DNA of 64,000 bases. Origin: Xanthobacteraceae bacterium. GTDB taxonomy: Bacteria; Pseudomonadota; Alphaproteobacteria; Rhizobiales; Xanthobacteraceae. The notes beneath the pieces are model-generated. The model was not told the DNA's origin. It did not search any database and saw only the letters and a list, made by a program, of their open reading frames with translations. Below are positions 1 to 10,410 of this stretch, piece by piece; position 1 is the stretch's first letter, and every line of letters begins with the position of its first letter. The DNA is taken from the NCBI GenBank assembly GCA_029239875.1, contig JARBUD010000020.1, positions 62,001-126,000 on the forward strand, in the 5' to 3' direction. The position numbers and the translations under genes were made by a program.

Positions 1-920
1 GTGAGCTGGCCGGAGAGGGTGTAGAAGGCGAAGTCGTCCTTGGCCGCCGCTGCGCCGCCGCCATTGAGCGGGAACGCCTTGCCCTCGGCGAGCTCGGTGA
101 AATAGGGAGTGATCTCCGCCACCTGGTCGGCCGGCAGGTCCGGCAGCAGGTTGTACTTCTTGCGCCACTCGGCGACGACACCGGGGTTCTTGGTCACCTC
201 GCGCCAGGTGGTGAGGATCGACTCGACAATGATGTCGACGTCCTTGGCGTTCTTGTCGAGATAGTCCTGGCGGGCGAACAGCGCCTCGTCGGTGGCGTTC
301 ACTCCCTCGAGCGGCAGGATGATGAACTTGCCCGGAGCCTTTTCCTGCAGCAGGCGGCGACCGGCGGCGTCGACGATGGTCGCCTTCACGTTGCCCTGCA
401 GCAGCGCACCGGTGCGCACCTCCGAGCCGGGGATGTAGCTGATCTTGGAGAACTTGATGCCCTGCTTCTGCTCCATCAGCTTCATGATGGCCTCGGTGCC
501 CGAGCCGCGCGAATGCACCGCGACTTCCTGGCCGTTGAGGTCCTTCCAGGTCTTGTAGAACTCGGCGTTGACCGCCGGATAGAATTTAAGGGTCGAGAGC
601 TGGAGGAAGATGCGCACCGGCACCTTCACCTTCTGGATCAGCGCATAGGGACCGCCGACGCCAATGTCGGCCTGGCCGCTGACCACCGCCTGCGCGGCGA
701 TGTCCTCGGACTTCAGATAGGTCATCTCGACATCGACGCCCTTCTGCTTGGCCAGCTCGAAGGCAGCGAGCAGGTGGAGGTTCTCCACGCTGGCGATGTC
801 GCCATAGGCGACGCGGACCTTCGCCTCGGCCTGCGGCGCGGCGATGAGCACGGCGCCGAGACCAAGGGCGGCCGCGGCTCCGGAAAGATTGCGGAATCCT
901 GACGTGAGGCTCTTGAGCAT
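1..920 (-). CDS. ABC transporter substrate-binding protein, NMT1/sulfonate type (partial)
   Basis: Periplasmic binding component of an ABC importer of the taurine/sulfonate/nitrate/pyrimidine-precursor class. The reading frame runs off the window edge, so about 306 residues are visible and the C-terminus is missing. The N-terminus (MLKSLTSGFRNL...) is a Sec signal peptide ending near APQAEA. The mature part begins KVRVAYGDIASVENL and carries the family-like segments ADIGVGGPYALI and VHSRGSGTEAIM. The start at 920 is preceded by GGGAG at good spacing. It is divergent from a GntR regulator, which probably controls it. The ligand cannot be told from sequence; partner permease and ATPase genes would lie outside the window. 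Confidence 0.8.
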   Translation of the reverse strand, partial: MLKSLTSGFRNLSGAAAALGLGAVLIAAPQAEAKVRVAYGDIASVENLHLLAAFELAKQKGVDVEMTYLKSEDIAAQAVVSGQADIGVGGPYALIQKVKVPVRIFLQLSTLKFYPAVNAEFYKTWKDLNGQEVAVHSRGSGTEAIMKLMEQKQGIKFSKISYIPGSEVRTGALLQGNVKATIVDAAGRRLLQEKAPGKFIILPLEGVNATDEALFARQDYLDKNAKDVDIIVESILTTWREVTKNPGVVAEWRKKYNLLPDLPADQVAEITPYFTELAEGKAFPLNGGGAAAAKDDFAFYTLSGQL

Positions 921-977
921 TTTCCGACTCCCATGAGTGCGGAGTGGTTGAGTCCACTCCCGACCAACCCCGCGAGG

Positions 978-988
978 TTGGATACCAA
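978..988. promoter_or_regulatory. Candidate GntR operator, TTGG-ATA-CCAA
   Basis: Perfect inverted repeat with 4-bp arms and a 3-bp centre in the AT-rich region between the divergent binding-protein gene and the GntR gene. It overlaps a second pair, ACCAA (984-988) and TTGGT (996-1000). FadR-type GntR proteins commonly bind TGGT/ACCA-like palindromes. Assignment to the adjacent regulator is inference. Confidence 0.45.
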
Positions 989-1065
989 TTATGATTTGGT
1001 TTATATTGGCTGCTCCCCACGGTCAAGGCCGCTTTCGCTTGACCATGCGGCTTCTTGGCCCCATA

Positions 1066-1078
1066 GATTGAACCAATC
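1066..1078. promoter_or_regulatory. Candidate GntR operator, GATTG-AAC-CAATC
   Basis: Perfect 5-bp-arm palindrome with a 3-bp centre, ending 26 bp before the regulator start codon. A related TTTGGTTGATC half-like motif follows at 1084-1094. The shared TTGG/CCAA core with the site at 978-988 suggests two operators for one regulator, covering the divergent promoters. Confidence 0.45.
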
Positions 1079-1104
1079 CTCACTTTGGTTGATCCGAGTC
1101 GCCT

Positions 1105-1815
1105 ATGCTTATGCCGCCTGCCGACGCCTATCCGGAGAAGAGCATCGTCACGCAGTTGCGCGCCTATCTGGCGCAGGCTGACCTGCCGCAGGACGGGCGC
1201 ATCCCGCCCGAGCGCGACCTTGCCGTCGCGCTCGGCGTGTCGCGCACGGAACTGCGCAAGGCGCTCGACGTGCTGGAATCCGAAGGCCAGCTCTGGCGCC
1301 ATGTCGGCAAGGGCACCTTCATGGGCAGCCGGCCGCTCGACACCTTCGCCGACATCGCGGCGCTCGCCCGCCGCAGCAACCCGGCCGAGGTGATGCGCGC
1401 GCGCCTCGTCATCGAGCCGGAGATCGCCCGCGCCGCTGCCTTCACGGCGACGCCAGCGGCGATTTCGGAGATGCGGCTGTGCCTCGCCCGCTCGCGGCAG
1501 GCGGAGACGTGGCGGCAATATGAGGGCTGGGACGCGCGGCTTCACCGCACCATCGCCGAGGCGACGCAGAACAGCCTGCTGCTCGGCCTGTTCGACACGC
1601 TGAACGCGGTGCGCCGCGCCGTGACCTGGGGCCGCCTGCGCACAGCGCCGGTGAAGCCGCTGCCGAGCCATCACAGCTTCACCGAGCACGACGCCATCGT
1701 CGATGCCATCGAGCATCGCGACATGACCGGCGCCGCCGCGGCGATGCGGACGCATCTGCGCAGCGTCGAGCGCAAGCTGCTGGACAAGCAGGACGCCCGC
1801 GCCGACGAGGGGTGA
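1105..1815 (+). CDS. GntR/FadR-family transcriptional regulator
   Basis: DNA-binding regulator of 236 residues. The N-terminal winged helix-turn-helix (about 12-75) contains PERDLAVALGVSRTELRKAL and the wing HVGKGTFMG. The C-terminal FCD ligand-binding domain (about 85-225) shows the helical pattern of DARLHRTIAEATQN, EHDAIVDAIEHRD and AAMRTHL, whose Asp and His residues usually hold a metal or acid ligand. No clear Shine-Dalgarno precedes the ATG at 1105; the ATG two codons later (1111) is equally possible. It is transcribed away from the sulfonate-type binding protein gene, with palindromic sites between, so it probably represses that transporter and itself. The effector is unknown. Confidence 0.85.
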   Translation: MLMPPADAYPEKSIVTQLRAYLAQADLPQDGRIPPERDLAVALGVSRTELRKALDVLESEGQLWRHVGKGTFMGSRPLDTFADIAALARRSNPAEVMRARLVIEPEIARAAAFTATPAAISEMRLCLARSRQAETWRQYEGWDARLHRTIAEATQNSLLLGLFDTLNAVRRAVTWGRLRTAPVKPLPSHHSFTEHDAIVDAIEHRDMTGAAAAMRTHLRSVERKLLDKQDARADEG

Positions 1816-1840
1816 ATGCCGCGCTACAGCGAGCCGGCCA

Positions 1841-3475
<1,635 letters not shown>

Positions 3476-3476
3476 C

Positions 3477-4607
3477 TCAGCGGTCCTTCGGGTCGAGCGC
3501 GTCGCGCAGGCCGTCGCCGAGGAAGTTCAGCGCGAACAGCGTCGAGGTCAGGAAGATCGACGGATAGATGAGCAGCCAGTTGGCGGAGGGGATGTTCTTC
3601 GCCCCCTGCGCGATCAGCACGCCCCAGCTCGTCAGCGGCTCCTGCACGCCGAGGCCGAGATAGGAGAGGAAGCTCTCCAGCAGGATCACCTGCGGTACCA
3701 GCAGCGTCATATAGACCGCGACGGGGCCGAGCGTGTTCGGCACGACGTGCCGCCACAATATGCCGGAGGCGGAGACGCCGAGCGCCTGCGCGGCATGGAC
3801 ATATTCCTGCCGGCGGATGGAGAGCGCCTGCCCGCGCACGATGCGGGCCATGTCGAGCCATTGCACAGCGCCGACGGCGATGAACATCAGCACGAAGTTC
3901 CGGCCGAAGAACACCACCAGCATGATGACGAGGAAGATGAAGGGCAGCGAATAGAGCACGTCGACGATGCGCATCATCACGTCGTCCACCCTGCCGCCGA
4001 GATAGCCTGCGGTCGCGCCATAGGCGACGCCGATGACGACGGCCGTGAGCCCGGCGAGCAGGCCGATGGCCAGCGAGACGCGCCCGGCGATCAGCGTGCG
4101 GGTGAGCAGGTCGCGCCCAGTATTGTCGGTGCCGAACAGGAAATAGTGCCGCGCCACGGCGGTGCTCAGCGTCAGACCTAGGCCGTCGGGCGAGGTCTCC
4201 TCGACACGGGTGTCGGTGAAGCTCGAGGAGCGGTCGAAATAGCGGGTGACGCGCGGGTCGATCGGGCGCGTGGAGCGCAGCGTCACGCGTACGCGCTCGC
4301 CCTCCTCCTGCCAGGAAGCGAGGTCGACGCGCATGCGCCGGGTGAGGTCCTCCAGCGCCGTGGCGATCTGGTCGGGCTGCGGATATGGGCTCAGGCTCGG
4401 CGGCACGCGGACATAGTCGCTGTAGATCGCCGTATAGGAATGGCCGGTCAGCAGCGGGCCGACGAGACAGGCCACCGCCATGACCACAAGATAGGCCGCG
4501 CTCACCACCGCGGCACGGTTCGCCCGCAGCCGCCGCCAGGCGTCGGTCCAGAGCGAGCGCCCCTTGGCTAGGGGAGGCGGGAAGAGATCGGCGGTGACGT
4601 CACTCAT
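3477..4607 (-). CDS. Peptide/nickel-type ABC transporter permease (OppC/DppC family)
   Basis: Inner-membrane permease of 376 residues. An N-terminal membrane helix (VVSAAYLVVMAVACLVGPLL) is followed by a long periplasmic insert of about 90 residues, typical of OppC. The BPD_transp_1 domain then holds five more helices. The coupling-loop region includes EYVHAAQALGVSASGILWRHVVPN, the EAA motif that contacts the ATPase. The chosen start at 4607 (MSDVTADLF) overlaps the OppB stop by 8 bases, indicating translational coupling. An in-frame start 9 codons upstream would overlap more and looks less likely. Confidence 0.92.
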   Translation of the reverse strand: MSDVTADLFPPPLAKGRSLWTDAWRRLRANRAAVVSAAYLVVMAVACLVGPLLTGHSYTAIYSDYVRVPPSLSPYPQPDQIATALEDLTRRMRVDLASWQEEGERVRVTLRSTRPIDPRVTRYFDRSSSFTDTRVEETSPDGLGLTLSTAVARHYFLFGTDNTGRDLLTRTLIAGRVSLAIGLLAGLTAVVIGVAYGATAGYLGGRVDDVMMRIVDVLYSLPFIFLVIMLVVFFGRNFVLMFIAVGAVQWLDMARIVRGQALSIRRQEYVHAAQALGVSASGILWRHVVPNTLGPVAVYMTLLVPQVILLESFLSYLGLGVQEPLTSWGVLIAQGAKNIPSANWLLIYPSIFLTSTLFALNFLGDGLRDALDPKDR

Positions 4608-5523
4608 AGCGCACCCGCGGATCGACCAGCGCATAGGCGAGGTCGACGAGTAGATTGAACAGGATGACGAAGACCGCGATCACCACCACCGTGCCCATGA
4701 CCAGCGTGTAGTCGCGGTTGAGCGCGGCATCGACGAAGTAGCGGCCGACGCCGGGTATGGCGAAGACGGTCTCCACCACCACCGAGCCGGTGAGCAGCGC
4801 GGCGGCGGCAGGGCCGGCATAGGAGATGATCGGCAACAGCGCCCCGCGCAAAGCGTGTTTCACCACCACCGACCAACCGGAGAGGCCGAGCGCGCGGGCG
4901 GTGCGAATGTGGTTGGCGCGCAGCGCCTCGATCATCGCTCCGCGCATCAGCCGGGCGACGATGGCGATCTGCGGCAGAGCGAGCGTCAGCACCGGCCCGA
5001 TCTTGTTGATGAGCGCGCCGCCGCCCCAGCCTGCCACCGGCACCCAGGCGAGCGTCAGCGCGAAGACGAGCTGATAGAGCGGGGCGATGACGAAGGTCGG
5101 GATGGTCGAGCCGGCGGTCGCCAGTGCCACCACCGCATAGTCGGCGCCCCTGTTCTGACGCAGCGCAGCGATCACGCCGAGCACCGATCCGACGATCAGC
5201 GCCAGCAGGAGCGCCGAGGACCCGAGCTGCATCGACACCGGCAGGCCGACGCGGAACAGGTCGGCGACGGTGAAGTCCGGCAGATTGTAGCTGGGGCCGA
5301 AATTGCCGTGAAGCAGGTCGGCCAGATAGCTCAGATATTGCCGCCAGAGCGGGGCGTCGAGCTGGTAGACGCGCTCGAGATTCGCCTTCACCTCCGGGCT
5401 CAGGCCCCGCTCCTGGCTGAACGGGCCGCCGGGGGCGACGCGCAGCAGGAAGAAGGAAAGCGTGACGATCAGGAACAGCGTCGGGATGGCGGTAAGCAAT
5501 CGCCGCAGGACATAGCGTGCCAT
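4600..5523 (-). CDS. Peptide/nickel-type ABC transporter permease (OppB/DppB family)
   Basis: Inner-membrane permease of 307 residues. The N-terminus MARYVLRRLLTAIPTLFLIVTLSFFLLR is the standard OppB first helix, and PGGPFSQERGLSPEV is the usual periplasmic stretch after it. The EAA-type loop is near IRTARALGLSGWSVVVKHALR. It pairs with the OppC-like permease to form the channel. The gene follows the binding-protein gene by 54 bp and overlaps the next permease by 8 bp. Confidence 0.93.
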   Translation of the reverse strand: MARYVLRRLLTAIPTLFLIVTLSFFLLRVAPGGPFSQERGLSPEVKANLERVYQLDAPLWRQYLSYLADLLHGNFGPSYNLPDFTVADLFRVGLPVSMQLGSSALLLALIVGSVLGVIAALRQNRGADYAVVALATAGSTIPTFVIAPLYQLVFALTLAWVPVAGWGGGALINKIGPVLTLALPQIAIVARLMRGAMIEALRANHIRTARALGLSGWSVVVKHALRGALLPIISYAGPAAAALLTGSVVVETVFAIPGVGRYFVDAALNRDYTLVMGTVVVIAVFVILFNLLVDLAYALVDPRVRYE

Positions 5524-5577
5524 GTCGGTCCTCGTGCAGAGACGGCCGGCGGCGCATTGGGCCGCCGGCGCGTCATC

Positions 5578-7158
5578 CTACTTGCTGATGAAGCGCGAGG
5601 GATGGACGTCCATGACGTTCTCCTTCCAGCCCTTGAGCTTGGGAGAGACGATGGCGTGGTAGCTGTAGAACAGCAGCGGCATGTTGCCGAGATCGTCGAC
5701 CAGCACCTTCTCGGCCTCGGCGAGCTTCGCCATGCGGGCCTTGGCATCGCCGCCCACGGCGGCTGCCTCGTCCATCTTCGCCTCGAAGGCGGGATTGCTG
5801 AAGTTCGAGTAGTTGTTGCCGCTCGCCTTGCGGGAAATGCCGAGGAAGGTCTCGGGGTCCTTGTAGTCGGCGATCCAGCCGGCGCGGGCATAGTCGTAGT
5901 CGCCCTTCTGCTCCAGATGGCCGTAATGGGTCTTGGTGTCGGTGTTGATCAGCGACACCTCGATGCCGAAGGGCTTGAGCTGCTCCTGGATCGCCACCGC
6001 AGTATTCTTGTGGTTCTCCGAGGTGTTGTAGCGGATCTCCAGCTTCAGCGGCTTGTCGGGGCCATAGCCGACATCGGCGAGGATCTTCTTGGCTTCGTCC
6101 TCGCGGTCGAACTGCGACATCTGGGCGTAGTCGGCCTCGGCCGGCGTGTAGCCCTCGATGCCCGGCGGCACCATGGAATAGGCCGGCAGCATAGAATTCT
6201 GCCAGACCTTCTCGGCAAGGAAGTCGCGGTCGATGAGCATCGACACGGCGCGGCGCAGCTTGGGGTCGGTCCACGGCGCCTTGTCGGTCTTCACCGCGTA
6301 GTAGTAGGTGCCGAGATACGGGCCAATCTTCACCTGATCGCCGAACTTGGCCTTCAGGTCGGCCAACTGCTCGGTCGGCAGATCATCGTTTGAATCGAGC
6401 TCGCCGGCCTCGAAGCGCTTGATAGCGGTGGAGCGGTCCTCGGTCGGGATGTAGTTCACCGCGTCGAGCTTCACCTCGCCGGCGGCGTGGAATTTCGGGT
6501 TTTTCACCACCTTGATGTGGTCGTTGGGGATGAACTCGGCGAGGGTGAAGGCGCCGTTGGAAACCAGCTTGCCCGGCTTGATCCAGTCGGCGCCCAGCGC
6601 CTCGATCGAGGCCCGGTGCACCGGATAGGCGGACTGGTGGGTGAGCATCTCCAGGAAGTACGGCGTCGGCGCCTTCAGCGTGATCTCCAGCGTCTTCGGA
6701 TCGACGGCGCGCACGCCGAGTTCCTCGGGCTTGGCCTTGCCGGTGTTCACCTCCTCGCCATTCTTGATGACGTAGAGCATGGAGGCGTATTCGGCGCCGG
6801 TCGCCGGCTCCTCCAGGCGGCGGAAGGAATAGACGAAGTCCTCCGCCGTCACCGGATCGCCGTTGGACCAGACCGCGTCCGGCCGCAGCTTGAAGGTGTA
6901 GACCGTGCCGTCCGGCGACAGCGTCCAGCTCTCCGCCGCGCCGGGATAGATGTCCGAGGTGGCATCCTGCATCACCAGCCCCTCGAACAGGTCGCGCAGG
7001 ATATGCGCTTCGTAGATGGTCGAGGTCTTGTGCGGATCGAGCGATTCCGGATCGGCGGAATTGCCGCGGTTGTAGACCGCTTCGGCGGCGGCGGGGAGAC
7101 TGAAGGCTCCCAGCATCAGCGCGGCGAAGACAAGGCGAACGACACGGATGCGGCTCAT
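5578..7158 (-). CDS. Oligopeptide-type periplasmic binding protein (SBP_bac_5, OppA-like)
   Basis: Captures the transported ligand in the periplasm and delivers it to the OppB/OppC pair. It has 526 residues with a Sec signal peptide (MSRIRVVRLVFAALMLGAF..., cleavage near LPAAAEA). The mature protein starts VYNRGNSADPESLDPHKTS and EAHILRDLFEGLVM, which are hallmarks of the E. coli OppA/MppA branch rather than the NikA branch. AESWTLSPDGTVYTFKLR follows. GGAG lies 6 bases before the ATG. The next genes are the two permeases and the fused ATPase. The ligand may be a peptide, but opines or related compounds are also possible. Confidence 0.92.
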   Translation of the reverse strand: MSRIRVVRLVFAALMLGAFSLPAAAEAVYNRGNSADPESLDPHKTSTIYEAHILRDLFEGLVMQDATSDIYPGAAESWTLSPDGTVYTFKLRPDAVWSNGDPVTAEDFVYSFRRLEEPATGAEYASMLYVIKNGEEVNTGKAKPEELGVRAVDPKTLEITLKAPTPYFLEMLTHQSAYPVHRASIEALGADWIKPGKLVSNGAFTLAEFIPNDHIKVVKNPKFHAAGEVKLDAVNYIPTEDRSTAIKRFEAGELDSNDDLPTEQLADLKAKFGDQVKIGPYLGTYYYAVKTDKAPWTDPKLRRAVSMLIDRDFLAEKVWQNSMLPAYSMVPPGIEGYTPAEADYAQMSQFDREDEAKKILADVGYGPDKPLKLEIRYNTSENHKNTAVAIQEQLKPFGIEVSLINTDTKTHYGHLEQKGDYDYARAGWIADYKDPETFLGISRKASGNNYSNFSNPAFEAKMDEAAAVGGDAKARMAKLAEAEKVLVDDLGNMPLLFYSYHAIVSPKLKGWKENVMDVHPSRFISK

Positions 7159-7341
7159 GGAAAGCTCCGTTACGCAGTTTGTCGCCGCCCCCTGTGCCCA
7201 ATTCTAGTGCATGGCAAACGATTGGGCGAAAGGGGTCCCGTTTCAATTTCGCACGACCGGCGTTTCGAAATAGAACGCAGATGTGGATAACCATAGGTAG
7301 CAGGTAACGGGGGACGGCAACCATGCCGCTGGCAAGTTCAT

Positions 7342-7373
7342 GATCCTGGTCGAGCGTAGCGAGAGCCGGGATC
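7342..7373. repeat. Imperfect extragenic hairpin
   Basis: GATCCTGG (7342-7349) and CCGGGATC (7366-7373) pair with one G-T wobble and enclose the partly palindromic GAGCGTAGCGAG. It lies just after the monooxygenase stop (7414, minus strand) and before the oppA promoter region. It could act as a terminator or be a copy of a dispersed repeat. The rest of 7159-7413 shows no gene. Confidence 0.35.
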
Positions 7374-7413
7374 GTTCTCCGGTTTTAGGCAAGCGAATCC
7401 CGGCACGCGACCG

Positions 7414-8772
7414 TCAGCCTGCGCTCCCGGTCGCCGCCGAGGCCCCCTCCACGAAGAAGCGGTTTGCCGGGCGCGGCAGGCCGAGATGCTCGCGCAGCGT
7501 CGTGCCCTCATAGTCGAACCGGTAGATGCCGCGGCGCTGCAGCTCCGGCACCACCTTGTCGACGAAGTCGTCGAGCCCGGCCGGCAGGAAGGGGAAGGTG
7601 ACGTTGAAGCCATCCGACCCTTCCGTCTCCAGCCATTCCTCCATCTCGTCAGCGATGCTCTCGGGGGTGCCGACGAAGGCGAGGCCGGAATAGCCGCCGA
7701 GCCGCTGGGCGAGCTGGCGGACGGTGAGGTTCTCGCGGCGGGCGAGGTCGATCACCCGCTCGCGGGCGCTGCGGCTGGCATTGGTCTCCGGCACATCGGG
7801 GAGCGGCCCGTCCGGGTCGAAGCGGGAGGCGTCGTGGCCGAGCGCGATGGAGAGCGAGGCGATGGCGCTGTCGTAATGCACCAGCCCGTCGAGCCTCGCC
7901 CGCTTGGCGCGTGCCTCCTCGAGGCTCTCGCCCACCACCACGAAGGCGCCGGGCAGGATCTTGAGGTGGTCGCGCGGGCGGCCGAGCTTGTCCAATCGGC
8001 CCTTCACGTCGGCGTAGAAGGTGCGGCCGGCGGCAAGGTCGGGCGCGGCGGCGAAGATCGCCTCCGCCGTCTCGGCGGCGAGCTGGCGCCCGGCCTCGGA
8101 CGCGCCCGCCTGAACGATCACCGGCCAGCCCTGCACCGGCCGAGCGATGTTGAGCGGGCCACGCACGGAGAAATACGGCCCCTTGTGGCCGAGCACATGC
8201 AGCCGCGACGGATCGAAATAGAGGCCTGAGGCCGCGTCACGCGGGAAGGCGTCGTCGGCGAAACTGTCCCAAAGGCCGGTGACGACGTCGTAGAACTCCC
8301 GCGCGCGGACATAGCGCTCGTCATGCTCCATATGGTCGTCGAGGCCGAAATTCAGCGCCGCGTCGGGGTTGGAGGTGGTGACGATGTTCCAGCCGGCGCG
8401 GCCGTTGCTGATGTGGTCGAGCGAAGCGAAGCGCCGGGCGACGTGGTAGGGATCCTCGAAGGTGGTCGAGGCAGTCGCCACCAGGCCGATCTTTTCCGTC
8501 ACCATCGCCAGCGCCGAGAGCAGGGTGAACGGTTCGAACGATGTGACGGTGTGGCTGCGCTTGAGCGCCTCCACCGGCATGTTCAGCACGGCGAGATGGT
8601 CGGCCATGAAGAAGGCGTCGAACTTGCCCTCCTCCAGCTTCTGCGCCAGCCGTACGATATGGGCGAGGTTGAAGTTGGCGTCCGGCCAGGCGCCCGGATA
8701 GCGCCAGGCACCGGTGAGGAGGCTCACCGGACGCATGAAGGCGCCGAGGTGAAGCTGCTTGCGGCTGGCCAT
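7414..8772 (-). CDS. LLM-class FMN-dependent monooxygenase (NtaA/SnaA/DszA/DmoA family)
   Basis: Flavin-dependent oxygenase of 452 residues using FMNH2 from a separate reductase. The N-terminus KQLHLGAFMRPVS and GAWRYPGAWPDANFNLAHIVRLAQKLEEGKFDAFFMADHLAV are strongly conserved in the nitrilotriacetate/dibenzothiophene-sulfone/dimethylsulfide monooxygenase branch. HVLGHKGPYFSVRGPLNI and PVIVQAGASEAGRQLAA also fit. The start is set at 8772 (MASRKQ); an upstream in-frame ATG would add 23 non-conserved residues. It lies 255 bp upstream of the oligopeptide-type operon on the same strand. No flavin reductase is nearby. The substrate, perhaps an organosulfur compound or aminocarboxylate, is not determinable. 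Confidence 0.9.
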   Translation of the reverse strand: MASRKQLHLGAFMRPVSLLTGAWRYPGAWPDANFNLAHIVRLAQKLEEGKFDAFFMADHLAVLNMPVEALKRSHTVTSFEPFTLLSALAMVTEKIGLVATASTTFEDPYHVARRFASLDHISNGRAGWNIVTTSNPDAALNFGLDDHMEHDERYVRAREFYDVVTGLWDSFADDAFPRDAASGLYFDPSRLHVLGHKGPYFSVRGPLNIARPVQGWPVIVQAGASEAGRQLAAETAEAIFAAAPDLAAGRTFYADVKGRLDKLGRPRDHLKILPGAFVVVGESLEEARAKRARLDGLVHYDSAIASLSIALGHDASRFDPDGPLPDVPETNASRSARERVIDLARRENLTVRQLAQRLGGYSGLAFVGTPESIADEMEEWLETEGSDGFNVTFPFLPAGLDDFVDKVVPELQRRGIYRFDYEGTTLREHLGLPRPANRFFVEGASAATGSAG

Positions 8773-9148
8773 GTGTTGTCTCCGTCCCGGAACGCCCCCG
8801 GTCGAGAAAGGATGGGGGCGTTGGCACCGCGGCACCAGCACGCCGGGCCGAATAGTCTATCAATTTCGTGGCATGTCCCCCGGGACAAGGACGCGGCCTG
8901 GCGGCGCACTGCCGTCCAAGCGGCAGCAACTTTCGCCAAAGGTGACGTCATAGTGGCCGCAATCAGCCATCCCATTGGCAGTCATGCGACGAACTTATGC
9001 AATGCGGCGGAACATACCTACGATTAAGACCATGAAAAAGAATACAAACGTCGATAATTACCTCGGCCTCACGCCCACGTTACGTGACCTTCGTCGAAAC
9101 ATTGGGTGATCCGGACGTTTTCCGGCCAGTTCGACAATGGAGGGATCC
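8773..9148. other. Divergent intergenic region, no convincing gene
   Basis: This 376-bp region separates the monooxygenase gene from the first DUF1236 gene. The half near 9000-9060 is noticeably AT-richer than the surroundings, as expected for promoters. A 25-codon frame (9032-9109) lacks a ribosome binding site. A sequence resembling an ECF promoter (GAAAC at 9096, CGTT at 9116) has the wrong spacing (15). No strong hairpin or operator was found. Confidence 0.5.
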
Positions 9149-9544
9149 ATGAACAAAACGAACCTTCTTGCCACGACTGTCCTGATAGCGGGCCTCGCCA
9201 TGCCTGTGGCCGCCACGGCCCAGCAGGGCGCCGTCCCCGGTGCGATCGGCGGGGCCGCGGCCGGTGCTGCCGTCGGCGGTCCGGCGGGCGCGGTGGTCGG
9301 CGGTGTTGCCGGCGCCACGGTCGGCGCGGCTGCGACGCCTCCGGCCGAGGTACGTACCTATGTGATGAAGGAGAGCGTGCCGTCGGTGCGGGTGGAGGAA
9401 CAGGTCGTCGTCGGCTCGGCGCTGCCGGCCACCGTCGAAATCCATTCGGTGCCGAAATATGAGCGCTACAGCTACGCCGTGGTCAACGACCAGCGCGTCA
9501 TCGTCGACGCCGGCAGCCGCAAGGTTATCCAGGTCATCAACTGA
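9149..9544 (+). CDS. DUF1236-domain secreted protein
   Basis: Exported protein of 131 residues and unknown function. A Sec signal peptide (MNKTNLLATTVLIAGLAMPVAATAQ) is followed by a Gly/Ala/Val-rich segment (GAIGGAAAGAAVGGPAGAVV...) resembling a glycine-zipper stretch. A C-terminal DUF1236-like module, with SVPKYERYSYAVVNDQRVIV and RKVIQVI, completes it. GGAGG five bases before the ATG at 9149 supports that start over the ATG at 9137. The following gene carries the same C-terminal module, so this is a tandem pair. Such proteins are common in Rhizobiales envelopes; a periplasmic or cell-surface role is inferred. Confidence 0.75.
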   Translation: MNKTNLLATTVLIAGLAMPVAATAQQGAVPGAIGGAAAGAAVGGPAGAVVGGVAGATVGAAATPPAEVRTYVMKESVPSVRVEEQVVVGSALPATVEIHSVPKYERYSYAVVNDQRVIVDAGSRKVIQVIN

Positions 9545-9624
9545 CCGGCCTCCGATCAACCGGCCGACCGGCGCGACGTCCGCGTCCGCGTCCGCCGGGC
9601 CGGCCATGCAATGGAGGAACGCTC

Positions 9625-10345
9625 ATGCGCAAGCTGATCATTCTCGCAACCGTGGCGCCCGTCGCGCTTATTCGCCGGCGGCGCCATCGGCCAGACCACG
9701 CTGCCGCCCTCGACCGGCGCCGCGCCCTCGACCGGCGGCGCGGGCGGCATGCAGCCTTCGACCCCGCCGGCGACGCCGGACCGGCCGGACGCCACCGGCG
9801 GCGAGCTCGGCGGCACGCCGCAGGGCGGCAACACCGCCCAGGGCAACACGCAGATGCCGCCCGGCACCGGCAACGCGCCTCAGCGCAGCGCCCAGCAGCC
9901 CGACGCGCAGGTGCCGGGCAAGGCCAACCGCAACGCCCAGGACAGCCAGGGCAAGCAGCAGGACCGCATGCAGGGCCAGAACGCGCAGCGCAACGAGCCC
10001 GCGGCGGCGACGGGTACGGGCACGGCCGAGTCCGGCACCACCCGGACCAAGAGCACCCAGACCACCACCAACACGACCAACAACACCAACGTCAACATCA
10101 CCAGCGAGAAGCGCACCACGATCAAGCAGACCATCACCCAGACCCACGTCGGGCCGGTCCGTGACGTGAACTTCTCGGTGAATGTCGGCGTGGCGATCCC
10201 GCATACGGTGGAGCTGCACCCGCTGCCGCCGCGCGTGGTGGAGATCGTGCCGCAGTACCGGAACTATCGCTACTTCGTGCTGGCGGACGGGCGCATCGTC
10301 ATCGTCCAGCCGGACACCTACGAGATCGTCTACGTCGTCGCGTAA
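9625..10345 (+). pseudogene. DUF1236-domain secreted protein, frameshifted in the signal peptide
   Basis: The start at 9625 has GGAGG 7 bases upstream and reads MRKLIILATVAPVAL. The frame then turns into Arg-rich noise. Skipping one base, A at 9670, restores FAGGAIGQTTLPPSTGAAP and continues uninterrupted to the stop at 10345. The full product would be about 239 residues: signal peptide, low-complexity Gln/Asn/Thr-rich linker (TTTNTTNNTNVNITSEKRTT), then a DUF1236-like end with HPLPPRVVEIVPQYRNYRYF and GRIVIVQPDTYEIVYVV. The downstream frame has a stop at 9635 and no start before 9749, so without repair the signal peptide is lost. The linker and C-terminus look intact, so the lesion is recent or a sequencing error. 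Confidence 0.75.
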
Positions 10346-10410
10346 CGCGGCCGATTTGGACGTCGGCTTCCCGTCTCTTGCGGGGCGGGAAGCCTTCCTG
10401 CGTCCGGTCT

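Noticed and set aside
9032-9109. 25-codon AT-rich frame starting ATGAAAAAG
   Set aside because: No ribosome binding site and no similarity that I can recognise; it lies in an AT-rich promoter region where short frames arise by chance.
9096-9119. EcfG-like promoter before the first DUF1236 gene
   Set aside because: GAAAC instead of GGAAC and a 15-base spacer instead of 16-17. GGAAC at 9009-9013 has no CGTT at the right distance.
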